Shown here one piece after another: positions 18,186 to 27,557 of a stretch of 61,176 bases of DNA. The translations under genes and the position numbers were made by a program. The stretch comes from Peribacillus deserti (lineage in GTDB: Bacteria; Bacillota; Bacilli; Bacillales; DSM-1321), in the NCBI RefSeq assembly GCF_002863585.1, contig NZ_PGUY01000054.1, positions 1-61,176 on the forward strand, in the 5' to 3' direction. The notes under the pieces were generated by a model that was not told the origin of the DNA, did no database searches, and saw only the letters and a program-made list of their open reading frames with translations. How positions within the stretch are numbered: the first letter of the stretch is position 1; each line of letters starts with the position of its first letter.

Positions 18186-18563
18186 TCATTTCTTACGATT
18201 TTTTACTATTAAAAAGATAGAGCATATGACACTTCCGATTATACTTACAATGATGTTGAATTTTAGAACCAGCAAAGCGATTGCATAAGATTCGTAATCC
18301 GAACTTCGAAAAGCTTCATAAGAATCCAAAACCACCCCCAATACGCTGCCAATAAGAACAAGAAAAAAATTAGAAATAAAATAAGAATTTGTTTTTCTTA
18401 GCGCAATTCGATAATTTATTCCAAGTAATATAAATGGCGTAAGGAGTGTAAATGCGAATTGGGTAAAGGAAGCAAAATCATTAGAGCTCTTATATTGCAA
18501 GGAAAAAAGTAAAGAATGAATGACCCCCACAGGAAGTAAATTCATCCATATAAGTTTAATCAT
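18186..18563 (-). CDS. Hypothetical four-span membrane protein
   Basis: A 125-residue protein with about four hydrophobic segments: near the N terminus, FTLLTPFILLG, FFLVLIGSVLGVVLD and IVSIIGSVICSIFLIV, ending in a basic tail (KNRKK) that places the C terminus in the cytoplasm. No family recognised. GAGGAG lies six bases ahead of the ATG. It follows the DinB gene on the same strand with a 66-bp gap and may be co-transcribed with it. Confidence 0.75.
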   Translation of the reverse strand: MIKLIWMNLLPVGVIHSLLFSLQYKSSNDFASFTQFAFTLLTPFILLGINYRIALRKTNSYFISNFFLVLIGSVLGVVLDSYEAFRSSDYESYAIALLVLKFNIIVSIIGSVICSIFLIVKNRKK

Positions 18564-18629
18564 TCCGTCTCCTCTTTGGTATTTCGAGTTAGATTTCGTC
18601 GGTTTCTACACTCTACTTATTTTTTTCTA

Positions 18630-19103
18630 TTAAGGTTCAATAAGATCCGTATCCGGCGGGACATACCCGAGCTGTCTGCCTATTTTTACAATTTGTCCTT
18701 TATGGTGAAATTCGTGGGTGACGGTGTGCGTTATAAGCCATAATGCGGTTGGTTCCATGGTATGGCCGCTCTTCAGTGTCAGTTGTATGTTTTGGTCCCA
18801 CCTGCCTTTAAACTCATTTAGAAATGCATGTACCAGGTCATCCGTTTTACTAAAGACCCCGCGCATTGCCTGTATGTCGTTAACGATTTCAGTTGTTACT
18901 TCAGGAAGTGTTTTTCCAAGGGCACGCTCCCCTAGCCATATCTGATAACAATTTGCTACATGTACCTGTAGACTGAGAATAGAATCTCCACCAAAAGAGT
19001 CAAGCTCTTTAACATATTCTGCAGGTGACAAACTTTCGCAATAACCCAGTATTGATTCCCTTGTGCGTTGGATCCAATCATATTGACTCACCAATACATC
19101 CAT
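18630..19103 (-). CDS. DinB-family protein
   Basis: A 157-residue four-helix-bundle protein of the DinB/YfiT superfamily, which contains thiol transferases and metal-dependent enzymes. The three metal histidines are plausible: one in LQVHVANCYQIWLG and two in THEFHHKGQIVKIGRQLGY. Start set at the ATG at 19103, preceded by AAGGAG; the extra 18 codons upstream (rich in K, R, C) have none. First gene of a possible pair with the membrane protein downstream. Confidence 0.88.
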   Translation of the reverse strand: MDVLVSQYDWIQRTRESILGYCESLSPAEYVKELDSFGGDSILSLQVHVANCYQIWLGERALGKTLPEVTTEIVNDIQAMRGVFSKTDDLVHAFLNEFKGRWDQNIQLTLKSGHTMEPTALWLITHTVTHEFHHKGQIVKIGRQLGYVPPDTDLIEP

Positions 19104-19352
19104 CTGCTCTCTCTCCTTATTAGTCCAATTTTTACATTTACTTCGTCTACCACACAAGCCCTAAGGAATATATATCTTTACTTTCATGCTGCTTGAAGAT
19201 AACAAAATACTTTTGGCTTTATTACTAATCCATTCAAGTAACCAAACGTTCAAACAACTCCCCTGTTATTAAGAGCTAACAAAAAGCTGCAATACAGCCA
19301 TTCATTCTTCAGTTAACTCACACATCAGGTTGATCAGTAGATTATCAGGAGA

Positions 19353-19697
19353 TTATTTAACTTCTTCAACCACGGATTCACCTTCACTTTGGTCAATATC
19401 CGCCCATTTCCACCTTTCATATAATCTTATTCTTCCATCTGGCAGTATTTTTGGGATAGAATAACATTCACCGCCTCTTATTTCGTTTCGTGCGTTAACA
19501 TGGTTATATCTAAAATGTAAATTCCCATTATCCTCTACTATGCCAATCAGTGTTCCTCTTAAGACTTCACCACCACTATATGTCGCTGTTAAGATATTTC
19601 CTTCCTGACTATAATCAAAAAACGTTTTCGAAGACACCTCTCCGTTTGATGTATTTTCAACTGAAACGAATTTCCGTCCATTATAGTTCACTGCCAT
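19353..19697 (-). CDS. Conserved hypothetical protein (family often labelled N-acetylglutamate synthase)
   Basis: A 114-residue beta-rich protein matching a family widespread in Bacteroidetes and Bacilli. Seen: [38 protein letters not shown] and [10 protein letters not shown], ending in GESVVEEV. Databases frequently name it n-acetylglutamate synthase, but it has no GNAT or kinase fold, so the name should not be trusted. Function unknown. The ATG at 19697 follows an AGGAG-type site. Monocistronic. Confidence 0.8.
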   Translation of the reverse strand: MAVNYNGRKFVSVENTSNGEVSSKTFFDYSQEGNILTATYSGGEVLRGTLIGIVEDNGNLHFRYNHVNARNEIRGGECYSIPKILPDGRIRLYERWKWADIDQSEGESVVEEVK

Positions 19698-19917
19698 TTT
19701 ATCCTCCTAAATGTCGTTAGTCTTATTCTAATTCCTTCCTCTTTCAGCTATAACAATTCTAGACACGTGGATTTATTCCCTCCTTTTAGTTATTAAAAAT
19801 AGGCAGCTTATCCTGAAAGTTGAAAAAAAGAACTACTATTAAATAAGGTAATAAATGATATTGATACCATTAGCTTATACAATTGCAGTTTCTACCTAAA
19901 AAAGTAGGAATGGAATT

Positions 19918-20186
19918 GGAGAAAAGTCCTTCATTCGGGTGATGAAGGACGAAATGAGGAATTTGAGCAGGAGAAAAGTCCTTCATACAGGTGATGAAGG
20001 ACGAAATGAGGAATTTGAGCAGGAGAAAAGTCCTTCATACAGGTGATGAAGGACGAAATGAGAAATTTGAGCTGGAGAAAGGTCCTTCATACAGGTGATG
20101 AAGGACGAAATGAGAAATTTGAGCTGGAGAAAGGTCCTTCATTCGGGTGATGAAGGACGAAATGTGGAATTTGAGCTGGAGAAAAG
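19918..20186. repeat. Tandem 52-bp hairpin repeat array
   Basis: Units start at 19918, 19970, 20022, 20074, 20126 and 20178, an exact 52-bp period; the sixth is split by the insertion sequence and resumes at 21687. Each unit carries the inverted repeat GTCCTTCAT / ATGAAGGAC (the left G replaces a T-flanked base in some units) around a 7-base loop, then GAAATGAGRAATTTGAGCW. Two loop types occur, TTCGGGTG-like and TACAGGTG-like. The open frames through it are not genes. Confidence 0.92.
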
Positions 20187-21686
20187 GGGAATATAAAATA
20201 TTTTGTGTAAATGAATAATTCATCTTGTAAACACTCATAATGTTTAGTGGCTCTTACCTATCAGGGGGATAGGGCAATGCTGGAGAGCACCCCGAGCACC
20301 TGACAGGGTTCTGAACAAAAGAAGAGAGGAGTTCTCTTCTCTTTTTTTTGACTTCTTTTGGGAGAACCAAAGCGTAAAACTCTTGGGACGTAGTCCCAAC
20401 ACACGTCACCCAGTTAAATTGACGGTGCTTAATTCCCAAGGCGACCCTCAAAAATAATATCAAACTGTGCCTTACATTCTAGCCAATCTGGTATAGGTTT
20501 AGTCCATTTATCTGTTACTCCAATAGTGGCTAGATAGACAATCTTTCTCAAGGCATTATCCGTTGGATAAGCATTCTTGGTTTTTGTAACCTTTCTAAGC
20601 TATCTATGAAAACCCTCGACTGTATTTGTTGTATAAATCATCTTTCTAATGATCGGTGGGTAGTGGAAGAAAGCTGTGAGTTCAAGCCAATTTTCTTCCC
20701 ATGATTTAATAACGGTAGGATATTTTTTCTCCCATAGTTCTTTCAACTTTGCGAAGTTTGACTCAGCCTGTTCCAGTGTGGCAGCTTTATATACTTTCTT
20801 CAAATCCCCCATAAACCCAGGACGATCCTTAGTAGCTACATATTTCATATTCGCTCGTAATTGATGGATCACACATAATTGAATGTGGGTTTGAGGAAAA
20901 GTAGCACTTATGGCATCAGAAAAGCCAGAAAGCCCGTCTTTACAAGCAATGAGGATGTCTTCGACCCCTCTGCTTTTCAAGTCCGAACAGACACTCAGCC
21001 AAAAGCTTGCGCTCTCATTCTCGCCAATCCAAATGCCTAAAATATCCTTTACACCATCCGTATTTATTCCCAAAACAGTATAAGCAGCCTTGCTAATAAT
21101 CCGATTCTCATGGCGCACTTTAAAATGAATGGCATCTAAATAAACGATTGGATAGACAGCGTCCAACGGACGGGCTTGCCAGTCATACACAAGAGGTAAA
21201 ATCTTATCCGTTACCTTACTTACCATGGTTGGGGATACATGAATACCATAAATATCCTGCATATGATCTTCAATATCCCGCGTAGACATTCCTTTTGAAT
21301 AGAGAGCCAGAATTTGATCTTCCAAGCCATTAATGGACGTTTCATACTTCTTGATAATCTGGGGTTCATAATCGCCTTTTCGATCCCTGGGAATATCCAA
21401 GGTGGTGTTTCCAAACTTGGTTTTAATAGTCTTTTTCATATAACCGTTTCGGCTATTGCCTGTGTTATTGCCAGAAATATGATTCTTGGCATAGCCAAGG
21501 TGGTCCTCAATCTCTGCTTCAAACACTAGTTGAAGAGTTTCCCGGAACAAATCCTTCAACATAAACTGCATATCTTCTACTGTCTTACATTCTCTCGCTA
21601 AGTCCTTAATTGTCATATCCTTATGCATAAATGATCATCTCCTCATTGGGAATTATAACCATTTACACAAAATAAAATACGTTCTC
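20187..21686 (-). mobile_element. IS256-family insertion sequence (1,500 bp)
   Basis: Imperfect terminal inverted repeats of about 27 bp: the left reads GGGAATATA...TTTTGTGTAAATG, the right GAGAACGTA...TTTTGTGTAAATG on the opposite strand. An 8-bp direct repeat GAGAAAAG at 20179-20186 and 21687-21694 is the target duplication, the size expected for IS256. One transposase gene fills the inside on the minus strand. The element landed in the sixth unit of the hairpin repeat array. Confidence 0.95.
20429..21628 (-). pseudogene. IS256-family transposase, nonsense mutation
   Basis: A mutator-type DDE transposase of 399 codons when read through. Catalytic residues are all there: Asp in VYLDAIHFK, Asp in ACKDGLSGF and Glu in TNTVEGFHR, and the CVIHQLR motif is intact. 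The codon after FHR is TAG (20600-20602) where the family has Gln, and the frame then continues as LRKVTKTKNAYPTDNALRK to TAA at 20429. Only a 342-residue product lacking the last 56 residues would be made, so it is probably inactive unless suppressed. Confidence 0.9.
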
Positions 21687-21722
21687 GAGAAAAGTCCTTC
21701 ATTCGGGTAATGAAGGATAGAA
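21687..21722. repeat. Remaining half-unit of the hairpin array
   Basis: GAGAAAAGTCCTTCATTCGGG followed by TAATGAAGGAT continues the unit interrupted at 20186. The array does not go on beyond it, so the insertion hit its last unit. Confidence 0.85.
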
Positions 21723-21857
21723 AATTATCCAAAAAATAAGCCAGGTTTCGCGGTCCGGTCTAAACCACTATTTACTCATCACCCTAATTAATGTTTTATC
21801 ACGCATAATCAATCCATCACTTAAATCCGTTTTTTATTCTTGTAGTGCCACCAATTT

Positions 21858-22226
21858 CTATGAAATTATTTGAATAAGCTGCCCAAAAGTAGAAAAAGAT
21901 GAGCGCCGAAGCCGCTGTTCATTCCTTTCAGTTTCCAACCGTTTACTCGCCCACGAAAGGTAAGCAGGCTTCCCCCCAGCGTGGCAGGGTGCCTGCGCGG
22001 AGTTTATCGTGGCGGTTACATCACCGATAGCTTGGGCATACGCTGCACGGTACACGGCGATTGTATTCTGCAGACCGCCCAAATTCTTCTTCATTTATGA
22101 CAACCATCCCAGCCAATAGGTCATCCGGTTTCTTCCCCGTCGACGCATCCAGCCACCGCTCTGCGTCTCGAAGCCGGCCCTGAACGGCCTCTAACTCACC
22201 ACCGGCCAGTACTAGGTTTCTTCAAC
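21858..22226 (-). pseudogene. GC-rich broken coding fragment, unknown
   Basis: A patch of clearly higher GC than its surroundings. On the minus strand one frame reads GRLRDAERWLDASTGKKPDD, DLLAGMVVINEEEFGRSAEY and stops; another frame picks up as NTIAVYRAAYAQAIGDVTAT. A single frameshift would join them into one helical protein segment. No family recognised. Its position beside an insertion sequence and its composition suggest a piece of foreign DNA. Confidence 0.35.
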
Positions 22227-22445
22227 AAAGTAGATGACCATTCAAATTCAAAACGGCTGCCTTTGTTGTTGTTAAAGAAGTAATTAAAGATGAATCAATG
22301 ACTCATAGTTAAAGCCGATTAATTTAAAACCAATCGGCTAACAAGAAATATATGTTTTCGAAAAACAATTTTATCTGTTACTCTTAACCTTCTGACTTCC
22401 TTGCCTCAGAGCGTGGGATTTTTTCATTGATCCTTATACAGTGGA

Positions 22446-23096
22446 CTATTCTTTAATCCTTAATCCTAATAATTTCGAAAATCCGATTGCTTGAATTGGA
22501 GAAACTTCACATCCAGCCAAACTCTCGACAGCCACATTGATTTGCTCAAATGAACAAGTACTTATATCAATCCCTTTTAATATCGTATGTGTAAAATCAA
22601 CATCATTAATATCGCATAGATTGAGACCAATTTTATTAAACTTGGAGTTAAAAAAATTAGCACTTTCCAAAGATACCTTTTCAAAATTCACCTGTTTTAA
22701 ACGGGCATCTGCAAAATTACTTAAATTTAAATCGCAGTCTTCAAAAAGAACGTTTCCCAGGCTTGCTTCTGACAGATCTAAGCCCAAGAGTTTGCAGCCT
22801 TTGAACTCGACTCTATGTATATTTCCTCCACACAAACGCACATTGGATAAATTGCAATTCTCGAACACAACATCAGTCATATCTATGTTCATAAAGCTGC
22901 TATTAATAAAGGTGACATTTTTAAAAATAACTTTTGATAAGATAAGCCTCTCTATGAACTCATTGTCCACTTGGGAGTTTTTGACTGAACAGTTTACTAA
23001 TTCAGGCTCTTCTTCATAAAAAACATCATGGAAGTCTACGCCTTTGAACTCGGCTGGCATTTTTGGCTTTTCTATCTTTATCATTTTTGACATCAT
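22446..23096 (-). CDS. Pentapeptide-repeat protein
   Basis: A 216-residue protein made of about 25 pentapeptide units of the A(D/N)LxX kind, for example FINSSFMNIDMTDVVFENCN, LDLSEASLGNVLFEDCDLNL and FADARLKQVNFEKVSLESAN. These fold into a right-handed quadrilateral beta-helix; some (Qnr, MfpA) protect gyrase, but most have unknown roles and nothing here points to one. Asparagine, cysteine and leucine occupy core positions. AGAGGTG precedes tandem ATG codons at 23096 and 23093. Monocistronic. Confidence 0.9.
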   Translation of the reverse strand: MMSKMIKIEKPKMPAEFKGVDFHDVFYEEEPELVNCSVKNSQVDNEFIERLILSKVIFKNVTFINSSFMNIDMTDVVFENCNLSNVRLCGGNIHRVEFKGCKLLGLDLSEASLGNVLFEDCDLNLSNFADARLKQVNFEKVSLESANFFNSKFNKIGLNLCDINDVDFTHTILKGIDISTCSFEQINVAVESLAGCEVSPIQAIGFSKLLGLRIKE

Positions 23097-23376
23097 ACAC
23101 CTCTACAGTTTCTGTAACTCCTTGCTAAACAAAATTTACAACAAAATAAAAAGGTTTATAAGTCTTTATTTTTTAATAGTATTGTGTGCAATCCAAGTCT
23201 TATTGTACGCATGATTGGAGAATAAATTGAATTCATACGATTTCAGGGACTGTTCTCTAACTCAGCTTATTTTGCCATTATCTCTTCTTGCACCATTTCC
23301 ATTACTCAACGAGATATTGATTTAATTTATACCTTATAATAGATTAGGGTTACAATAGTATAAGAGGTGAATTAAT

Positions 23377-23655
23377 ATGGGAAACGTACAAAATACTTTC
23401 GGTTTAAGCAATTTTAAAACGATGAAGGAAACATCAAAAGCTGTTGAATTTAAAAATATTGTAAACGATGAGGTAATTTATTTACTTCCAAATAAAGAAA
23501 TTACTATTGTTTTAAATCCTAAAACAGTCGAAGAAAATAAAGAACTAAAACAAAAATCTACAGGGTTGAATCATAATACATCTTTCCTAGAATTCCCCAA
23601 GAGAGAGCATACTGGTAACGGACCGATTTGCTATGGGTATGCGTATAAATTTTAA
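23377..23655 (+). CDS. Hypothetical protein
   Basis: A 92-residue soluble protein I do not recognise. It has a polar N-terminal half, a hydrophobic strand pair (DEVIYLLPNKEITIVLNPKT) and a Tyr/Gly-rich end (GPICYGYAYKF). AAGAGGTG lies about seven bases before the ATG. The first 55 residues look like a small beta-sheet domain. Stands alone with a hairpin 220 bp downstream. Confidence 0.65.
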   Translation: MGNVQNTFGLSNFKTMKETSKAVEFKNIVNDEVIYLLPNKEITIVLNPKTVEENKELKQKSTGLNHNTSFLEFPKREHTGNGPICYGYAYKF

Positions 23656-23874
23656 TCAGTTGATGAATTAAATGTTTTTTTGCTTCAGTTAAATAATTAA
23701 TAAAGAATCTCATAATTAGAATAAGAAAATGACATGCCAAAAACAGACTAAATCTTTAGAAAAGATACCCTTTTAGGAAAAGAAGTCAGTTACAGATCCA
23801 CTTTTAATAGAAAGTATAGACTTATATAAAATACTCATGGCACATGATTCCAACAATACACTTCCCCTATAAAT

Positions 23875-23905
23875 AAGGAGGCTCTGAAAAGAGTCTTCTT
23901 TTATC
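23875..23905 (+). terminator. Probable terminator
   Basis: AAGGAGGCTCT pairs with AGAGTCTTCTT (two G-U pairs) across GAAA, followed by TTATCATTTTT. Confidence 0.6.
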
Positions 23906-23970
23906 ATTTTTCCTCTTAAATCATACTTAGTAATTCTCTAAAAAGCATCTTAATAGAATGAATGTTGGTC

Positions 23971-24690
23971 TTATGAATGGATCTCTGTCAAAAATCTCTC
24001 TAATATCATACTGTATAAATGAGGCTGCTCAATATGTACTAAATGTGAAGCAAAAGGAATGATAGCTAAGTGAATATTTTTATTCATCGCAGGATAAGTT
24101 AAAGCTCCCTTTACCTCATGATTATAGCCTTCTCCTACTAAGAATAAAGTTGGCATTTTTAAATCTGATACATTTTTTGTCACATCAAAAGGATACCAGT
24201 CCTCACTCTGTCCAATTAACAAAAAACGCTTCCAATCTGACATATGTTTTTCATTAAAGTGTTTAACTGCTTCTTCATTTTCCAACAAATTAGAAATACT
24301 CTCATTATCTATTAATTGTAGCTCTGACCAATTTTCAGGTTTTTCCGGTATGACTCCTGAGATTGTTAGACTCTTGGCTCTTTTTCCATACATCTTGGCA
24401 AAAAATAAGGCAATTAATCCGCCTAGTGAACATCCAACGATATGAGCACTTTCTAGATCAATCTTATCCATGGTATCTTTTACATCAGAAGCCGCAGCTT
24501 CAAAATAATTGCTAAAGTCATCGCTAAAAGACTTACCGTGTCCTCTTAAATCTGGGAGCAATATTTTTTATTTCTCTTTAAAATAATCTGTTTGATATAG
24601 AAAGTCACTGTCCCCGGTTTGTAATCCAGTATGCAGAAAAATGATGTTTTCGCTGTTTGCCTCTCCCACTATCTTAGTATGTAAGTACAT
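23971..24690 (-). pseudogene. Alpha/beta hydrolase with one internal stop
   Basis: Reads as a full alpha/beta hydrolase from the ATG at 24690, which has AGGAGG six bases upstream: MYLHTKIVGE, oxyanion strand IIFLHTGLQTG, nucleophile elbow GCSLGG, acid strand LFLVGEG, His in FASHLVHIEQP. A TAA at 24568-24570 (codon 41, in FKEK*KILLPDLRG) breaks it. The frame on both sides is intact, so this is a recent lesion or a base-call error. A TTG at 24561 could restart a 196-residue product lacking the oxyanion strand, which would not fold normally. Confidence 0.82.
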
Positions 24691-25081
24691 ACAAATCCTC
24701 CTATTGGCACACCACTTATGAAAGTGTTTGTACTGTTATTAATTTGTCATCCTTTAATATGTACCTTATAAATTTCGCATCAATATTACCTCCCACAACT
24801 AATTTAAAGATAAATTCTCCCAATACATTACAAATCCTTCTTTAGGCTGGTAATGAGGTTCAATCTATAAAGAAATATTTACCTTTGAGAAAGTGGAAAG
24901 TTTGACTTTTATATTTAGAAGGTGAGGGTAAATGTAATTAAAGGTCCACTGGTTGACCATGTTGAAACAAGGTTTAAAACATCTCTTGCAGTATAAAGCA
25001 GGACCGAAACCCTGTTCGCTACCACCAAGGGAAGTTTGGACTACAATAACAGTTAATGAACAGGAGAACGGAGGAACGAAA
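24691..25081. other. Intergenic region
   Basis: About 390 bp between a minus-strand pseudogene and a plus-strand gene. It should hold both promoters. Nothing else recognised. Confidence 0.4.
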
Positions 25082-25116
25082 TTGGATGAAACTAAACACC
25101 TATCTCATCAAAAGAA

Positions 25117-25683
25117 GTGGTGGAAAAATTAAAAATAGGAGACAGCACCCTAAGAACGTGGTGTTTAGCTCTTGAGAAAGAACAGAACTATAACATTATA
25201 CGAACAGACCACAATAAAAGAATGTTTACGGATAAAGACCTTTTTGTATTAAGCCAATTCAAAATCTTAGTTCAATATAAAAACCTTTTTATTAGCAATG
25301 CAGCTGCCGAGATTGCTTCAAAAAACAGGGATGACGGGATGTCCTCTTCCAATACGGAAAGCGAACAGCTTCCGCTTCCTGAACATCCGTCTACGTTCTT
25401 ATATGAGACGGTAAAGGAACTGAAAGCTGAAATGGAACAGGTAAAAGAAATGAATCAACTGCTATTAATCCGTTTAGACGAACAACATAAGTACGTTGAC
25501 CAAAGGCTTGACGAGAAAAATGATTTGCTGACTCAGTCTCTAAGGGTCACTCTTGAGGCTAAAAAGCTGCTGCTGGAAAGCAAAAAAGCTCAAGCTGAGG
25601 CTAATCAGCTATTATTAGAGCAAAAAGCTGCTGAGACACATAAGAAAGCAGGAAAGGGAATTCTTACCTCTCTTTTTGGTTAA
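25117..25683 (+). CDS. MerR-like / DUF3967 domain protein, 5' frameshift
   Basis: A 188-residue protein with an N-terminal MerR-type winged helix (KEVVEKLKIGDSTLRTW, then KRMFTDKDLFVLSQF), a low-complexity linker and a long C-terminal coiled coil rich in K, E and L (EAKKLLLESKKAQAEANQLL), the layout of DUF3967 proteins common on Bacillus plasmids and chromosomes. The GTG at 25117 has no ribosome site. A good site, GGAGG, instead serves a TTG at 25082 whose frame (MDETK) needs one extra A at about 25094-25096 to join. So the native gene is probably 25082-25683 with a one-base deletion. Likely DNA-binding; role unknown. Confidence 0.78.
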   Translation: MVEKLKIGDSTLRTWCLALEKEQNYNIIRTDHNKRMFTDKDLFVLSQFKILVQYKNLFISNAAAEIASKNRDDGMSSSNTESEQLPLPEHPSTFLYETVKELKAEMEQVKEMNQLLLIRLDEQHKYVDQRLDEKNDLLTQSLRVTLEAKKLLLESKKAQAEANQLLLEQKAAETHKKAGKGILTSLFG

Positions 25684-26031
25684 ATAAAAATAATTGCATT
25701 AATTTCCTCCTTTAAGAAATGACATGTAAAAATTGATTTTATAAAGGACGAATTAATAATGAGAAAATGGAGGAGAAAGTGTACCATTTCTTAAAACCTT
25801 TAAATTTTATGGGTGAAGAGGTTATTACCTGAGTTTAATCTGAGGAAACTAACATACATAAACTCAAAAAAATTAAGTTATTCCTTGAATGATTATGGAC
25901 AGTATTCTTCCTTACACATTTTTAATGCAGCCTAAAATGCCTATAAGAACAAAAACCATTATTTGATTGTGATCCCATAACCATATTATAAGAAGAGGTA
26001 TTTAGTTTCATAACTAAAAAGAAATGACAGA

Positions 26032-26066
26032 AAAGGTCCGGAGGGCTACTTATCCTCCAGGCCTTT
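26032..26066 (+). terminator. Possible terminator hairpin
   Basis: AAAGGTCCGGAGG pairs with CCTCCAGGCCTTT with one internal mismatch, followed by CTTCTGTTT. Confidence 0.5.
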
Positions 26067-26095
26067 CTTCTGTTTAAAGGGCATCTATACTTCTT

Positions 26096-26265
26096 TTAAA
26101 TAATCCTCGCTATCATTTCAGAAACTTCTTTATTTAAAAGAGCTTTTCCTAATACTGCGTGCTCTTCTGTTATTACTATTTCGTTATTAAATAACCCTAT
26201 TCTCTGTTTTGTACAATTTCCATTGAATCCAGGTTTGTCCATTCTTCATTTTTACATTTTGATTT
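26096..26265 (-). pseudogene. Frameshifted C-terminal fragment, unknown gene
   Basis: Reads KNEEWTNLDSMEIVQ in one frame and QRIGLFNNEIVITEEHAVLG, KALLNKEVSEMIARII in another, with a stop at 26096-26098. The joined text looks like ordinary protein, but no start or family can be named. Confidence 0.35.
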
Positions 26266-26321
26266 TTTTGGTAAATAACTTATTTTGCTCATTTGCACAT
26301 ACTAGTGAATGAGGTGAATTT

Positions 26322-27182
26322 ATGCTGAAATTAATGGGAATTGCCGCTGTGATGATGTTCATAAATCCAGGCAGCCAATATCACTTAACATTAAAACATG
26401 GGCAAACTGAAGCGGTTATTGAACGGGCTGATATTACAGACGATTTTCCTGGATTCGATTTAATAGATCTCGATAAGCTGAGTCTTTTAATTGAAGAATT
26501 TGATTCTAAGTTCTACATCCCAGCCAAAAATGCTATTGTAAATGAGCATGGCGGAATTGAGCCTGAAAAGGTCGGCTGGCAAATAGACCGTCAAAAATTA
26601 ATAGAACTGATGTATACCTTCTTTTATTCCAATCACTCTTTAACTAACTCTGTGCCTGTTCTTCCCATTTACCCAAAAGTGGATTCAGAGTTACTATCCG
26701 AGATAAATGCCAGGCAAATAGGACGATATGCTACTTTTTTTAACAGTATAAATCAGGCCCGAACTCATAACATGACACTTGCAGTAAAAGCGATCGATAA
26801 TGTAGTGGTGTTTCCAGGCGAATCATTTTCCTTCAATAAAGTGGTTGGAAAAAGAACCGCATCCAAAGGTTATATGCGTGCTCCCGTCATTGTAAAGGGC
26901 GAATTGGCGGAAGACATCGGCGGAGGAATTTGTCAAGTCTCATCGACTTTATTCAATGCGGTTGATCATACAGGTGTTCAGATTGTTGAACGTTTTTCGC
27001 ATTCCAGGAAAGTTCCTTACGTTCCCCCTGGCCGTGATGCGACTGTCAGCTGGTATGGTCCAGATTTTGTTTTTAAAAACAATCTCAATCAGCCCATTCT
27101 AATCAAAGCTAAAATATCCAATGGCAATGTACTCGTGAGAATTTATTCTTCTGAATCAGTCATCTCAGAGAACAATCCATAA
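26322..27182 (+). CDS. VanW-family protein
   Basis: A 286-residue protein of the VanW/YoaR family, associated with the cell envelope; biochemical function unknown. The VanW domain fills the second half: RYATFFNSINQARTHNMTLA, FPGESFSFNKVVGKRTASKG, the diagnostic EDIGGGICQVSSTLFNA, then a C-terminal G5-like tail (NNLNQPILIKAKISNGNVLV). A hydrophobic N-terminal stretch (LMGIAAVMMFINPG) may be an export signal. GAGGTG lies six bases before the ATG. Not linked to any vancomycin-resistance genes, so the name implies no resistance. Confidence 0.93.
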   Translation: MLKLMGIAAVMMFINPGSQYHLTLKHGQTEAVIERADITDDFPGFDLIDLDKLSLLIEEFDSKFYIPAKNAIVNEHGGIEPEKVGWQIDRQKLIELMYTFFYSNHSLTNSVPVLPIYPKVDSELLSEINARQIGRYATFFNSINQARTHNMTLAVKAIDNVVVFPGESFSFNKVVGKRTASKGYMRAPVIVKGELAEDIGGGICQVSSTLFNAVDHTGVQIVERFSHSRKVPYVPPGRDATVSWYGPDFVFKNNLNQPILIKAKISNGNVLVRIYSSESVISENNP

Positions 27183-27557
27183 CCTTTCTTATGAATATCA
27201 TGGACCCGGAAACGCGATCCGCTCAGGTGAAAAGTAAAAGAGTTCATTTGGCGGGCAAAATAGATTACCTTTCACTAATAAAATAGAAAGACCAAGGAAT
27301 CATTTTTTTAATGAATACATGTCTTTAAGCTAACGGGGCCGTTCATTTAATGATTATGGCTGCTACGGCAGCCTTTTTAGTTCCTATAGGATCAGAGCAT
27401 AGTTGAATGTGGCTTAAAACAGCCGTAGCTGCCATATGTCATTCAACTCACGACCCCCCTTTGCATCTTAAAAAGACAATGCCATTCTAAGCATATTAAG
27501 GCTGTTTAGCCATATACCTAAGAAAAGATAAAAAGTAATGTTCAAGAGGTGAATGAG
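27183..27557. other. Intergenic region with repeat-family hairpins
   Basis: About 375 bp. It holds the hairpin GGCTGCTACGGCAGCC at 27358-27373 followed by TTTTT, a terminator candidate for the VanW gene, and nearby TAACGGGGCCGTTCA, both of the short palindromic families repeated through the window. Confidence 0.55.

Larger units (their letters stand above)
25684..26321. other. Gap with a hairpin and a gene fragment
   Basis: About 640 bp. It contains the hairpin at 26032-26066 and a decayed minus-strand fragment at 26096-26265, both listed separately. The rest is AT-rich with no supported gene. Confidence 0.5.

Noticed and set aside
19353-19697. N-acetylglutamate synthase function
   Set aside because: The family often carries this name in databases, but the sequence has no acetyltransferase or kinase motif and no arginine genes are nearby.
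26322-27182. Vancomycin-resistance locus
   Set aside because: Only a VanW-family protein is present; vanH, vanA, vanX, vanR and vanS are absent.
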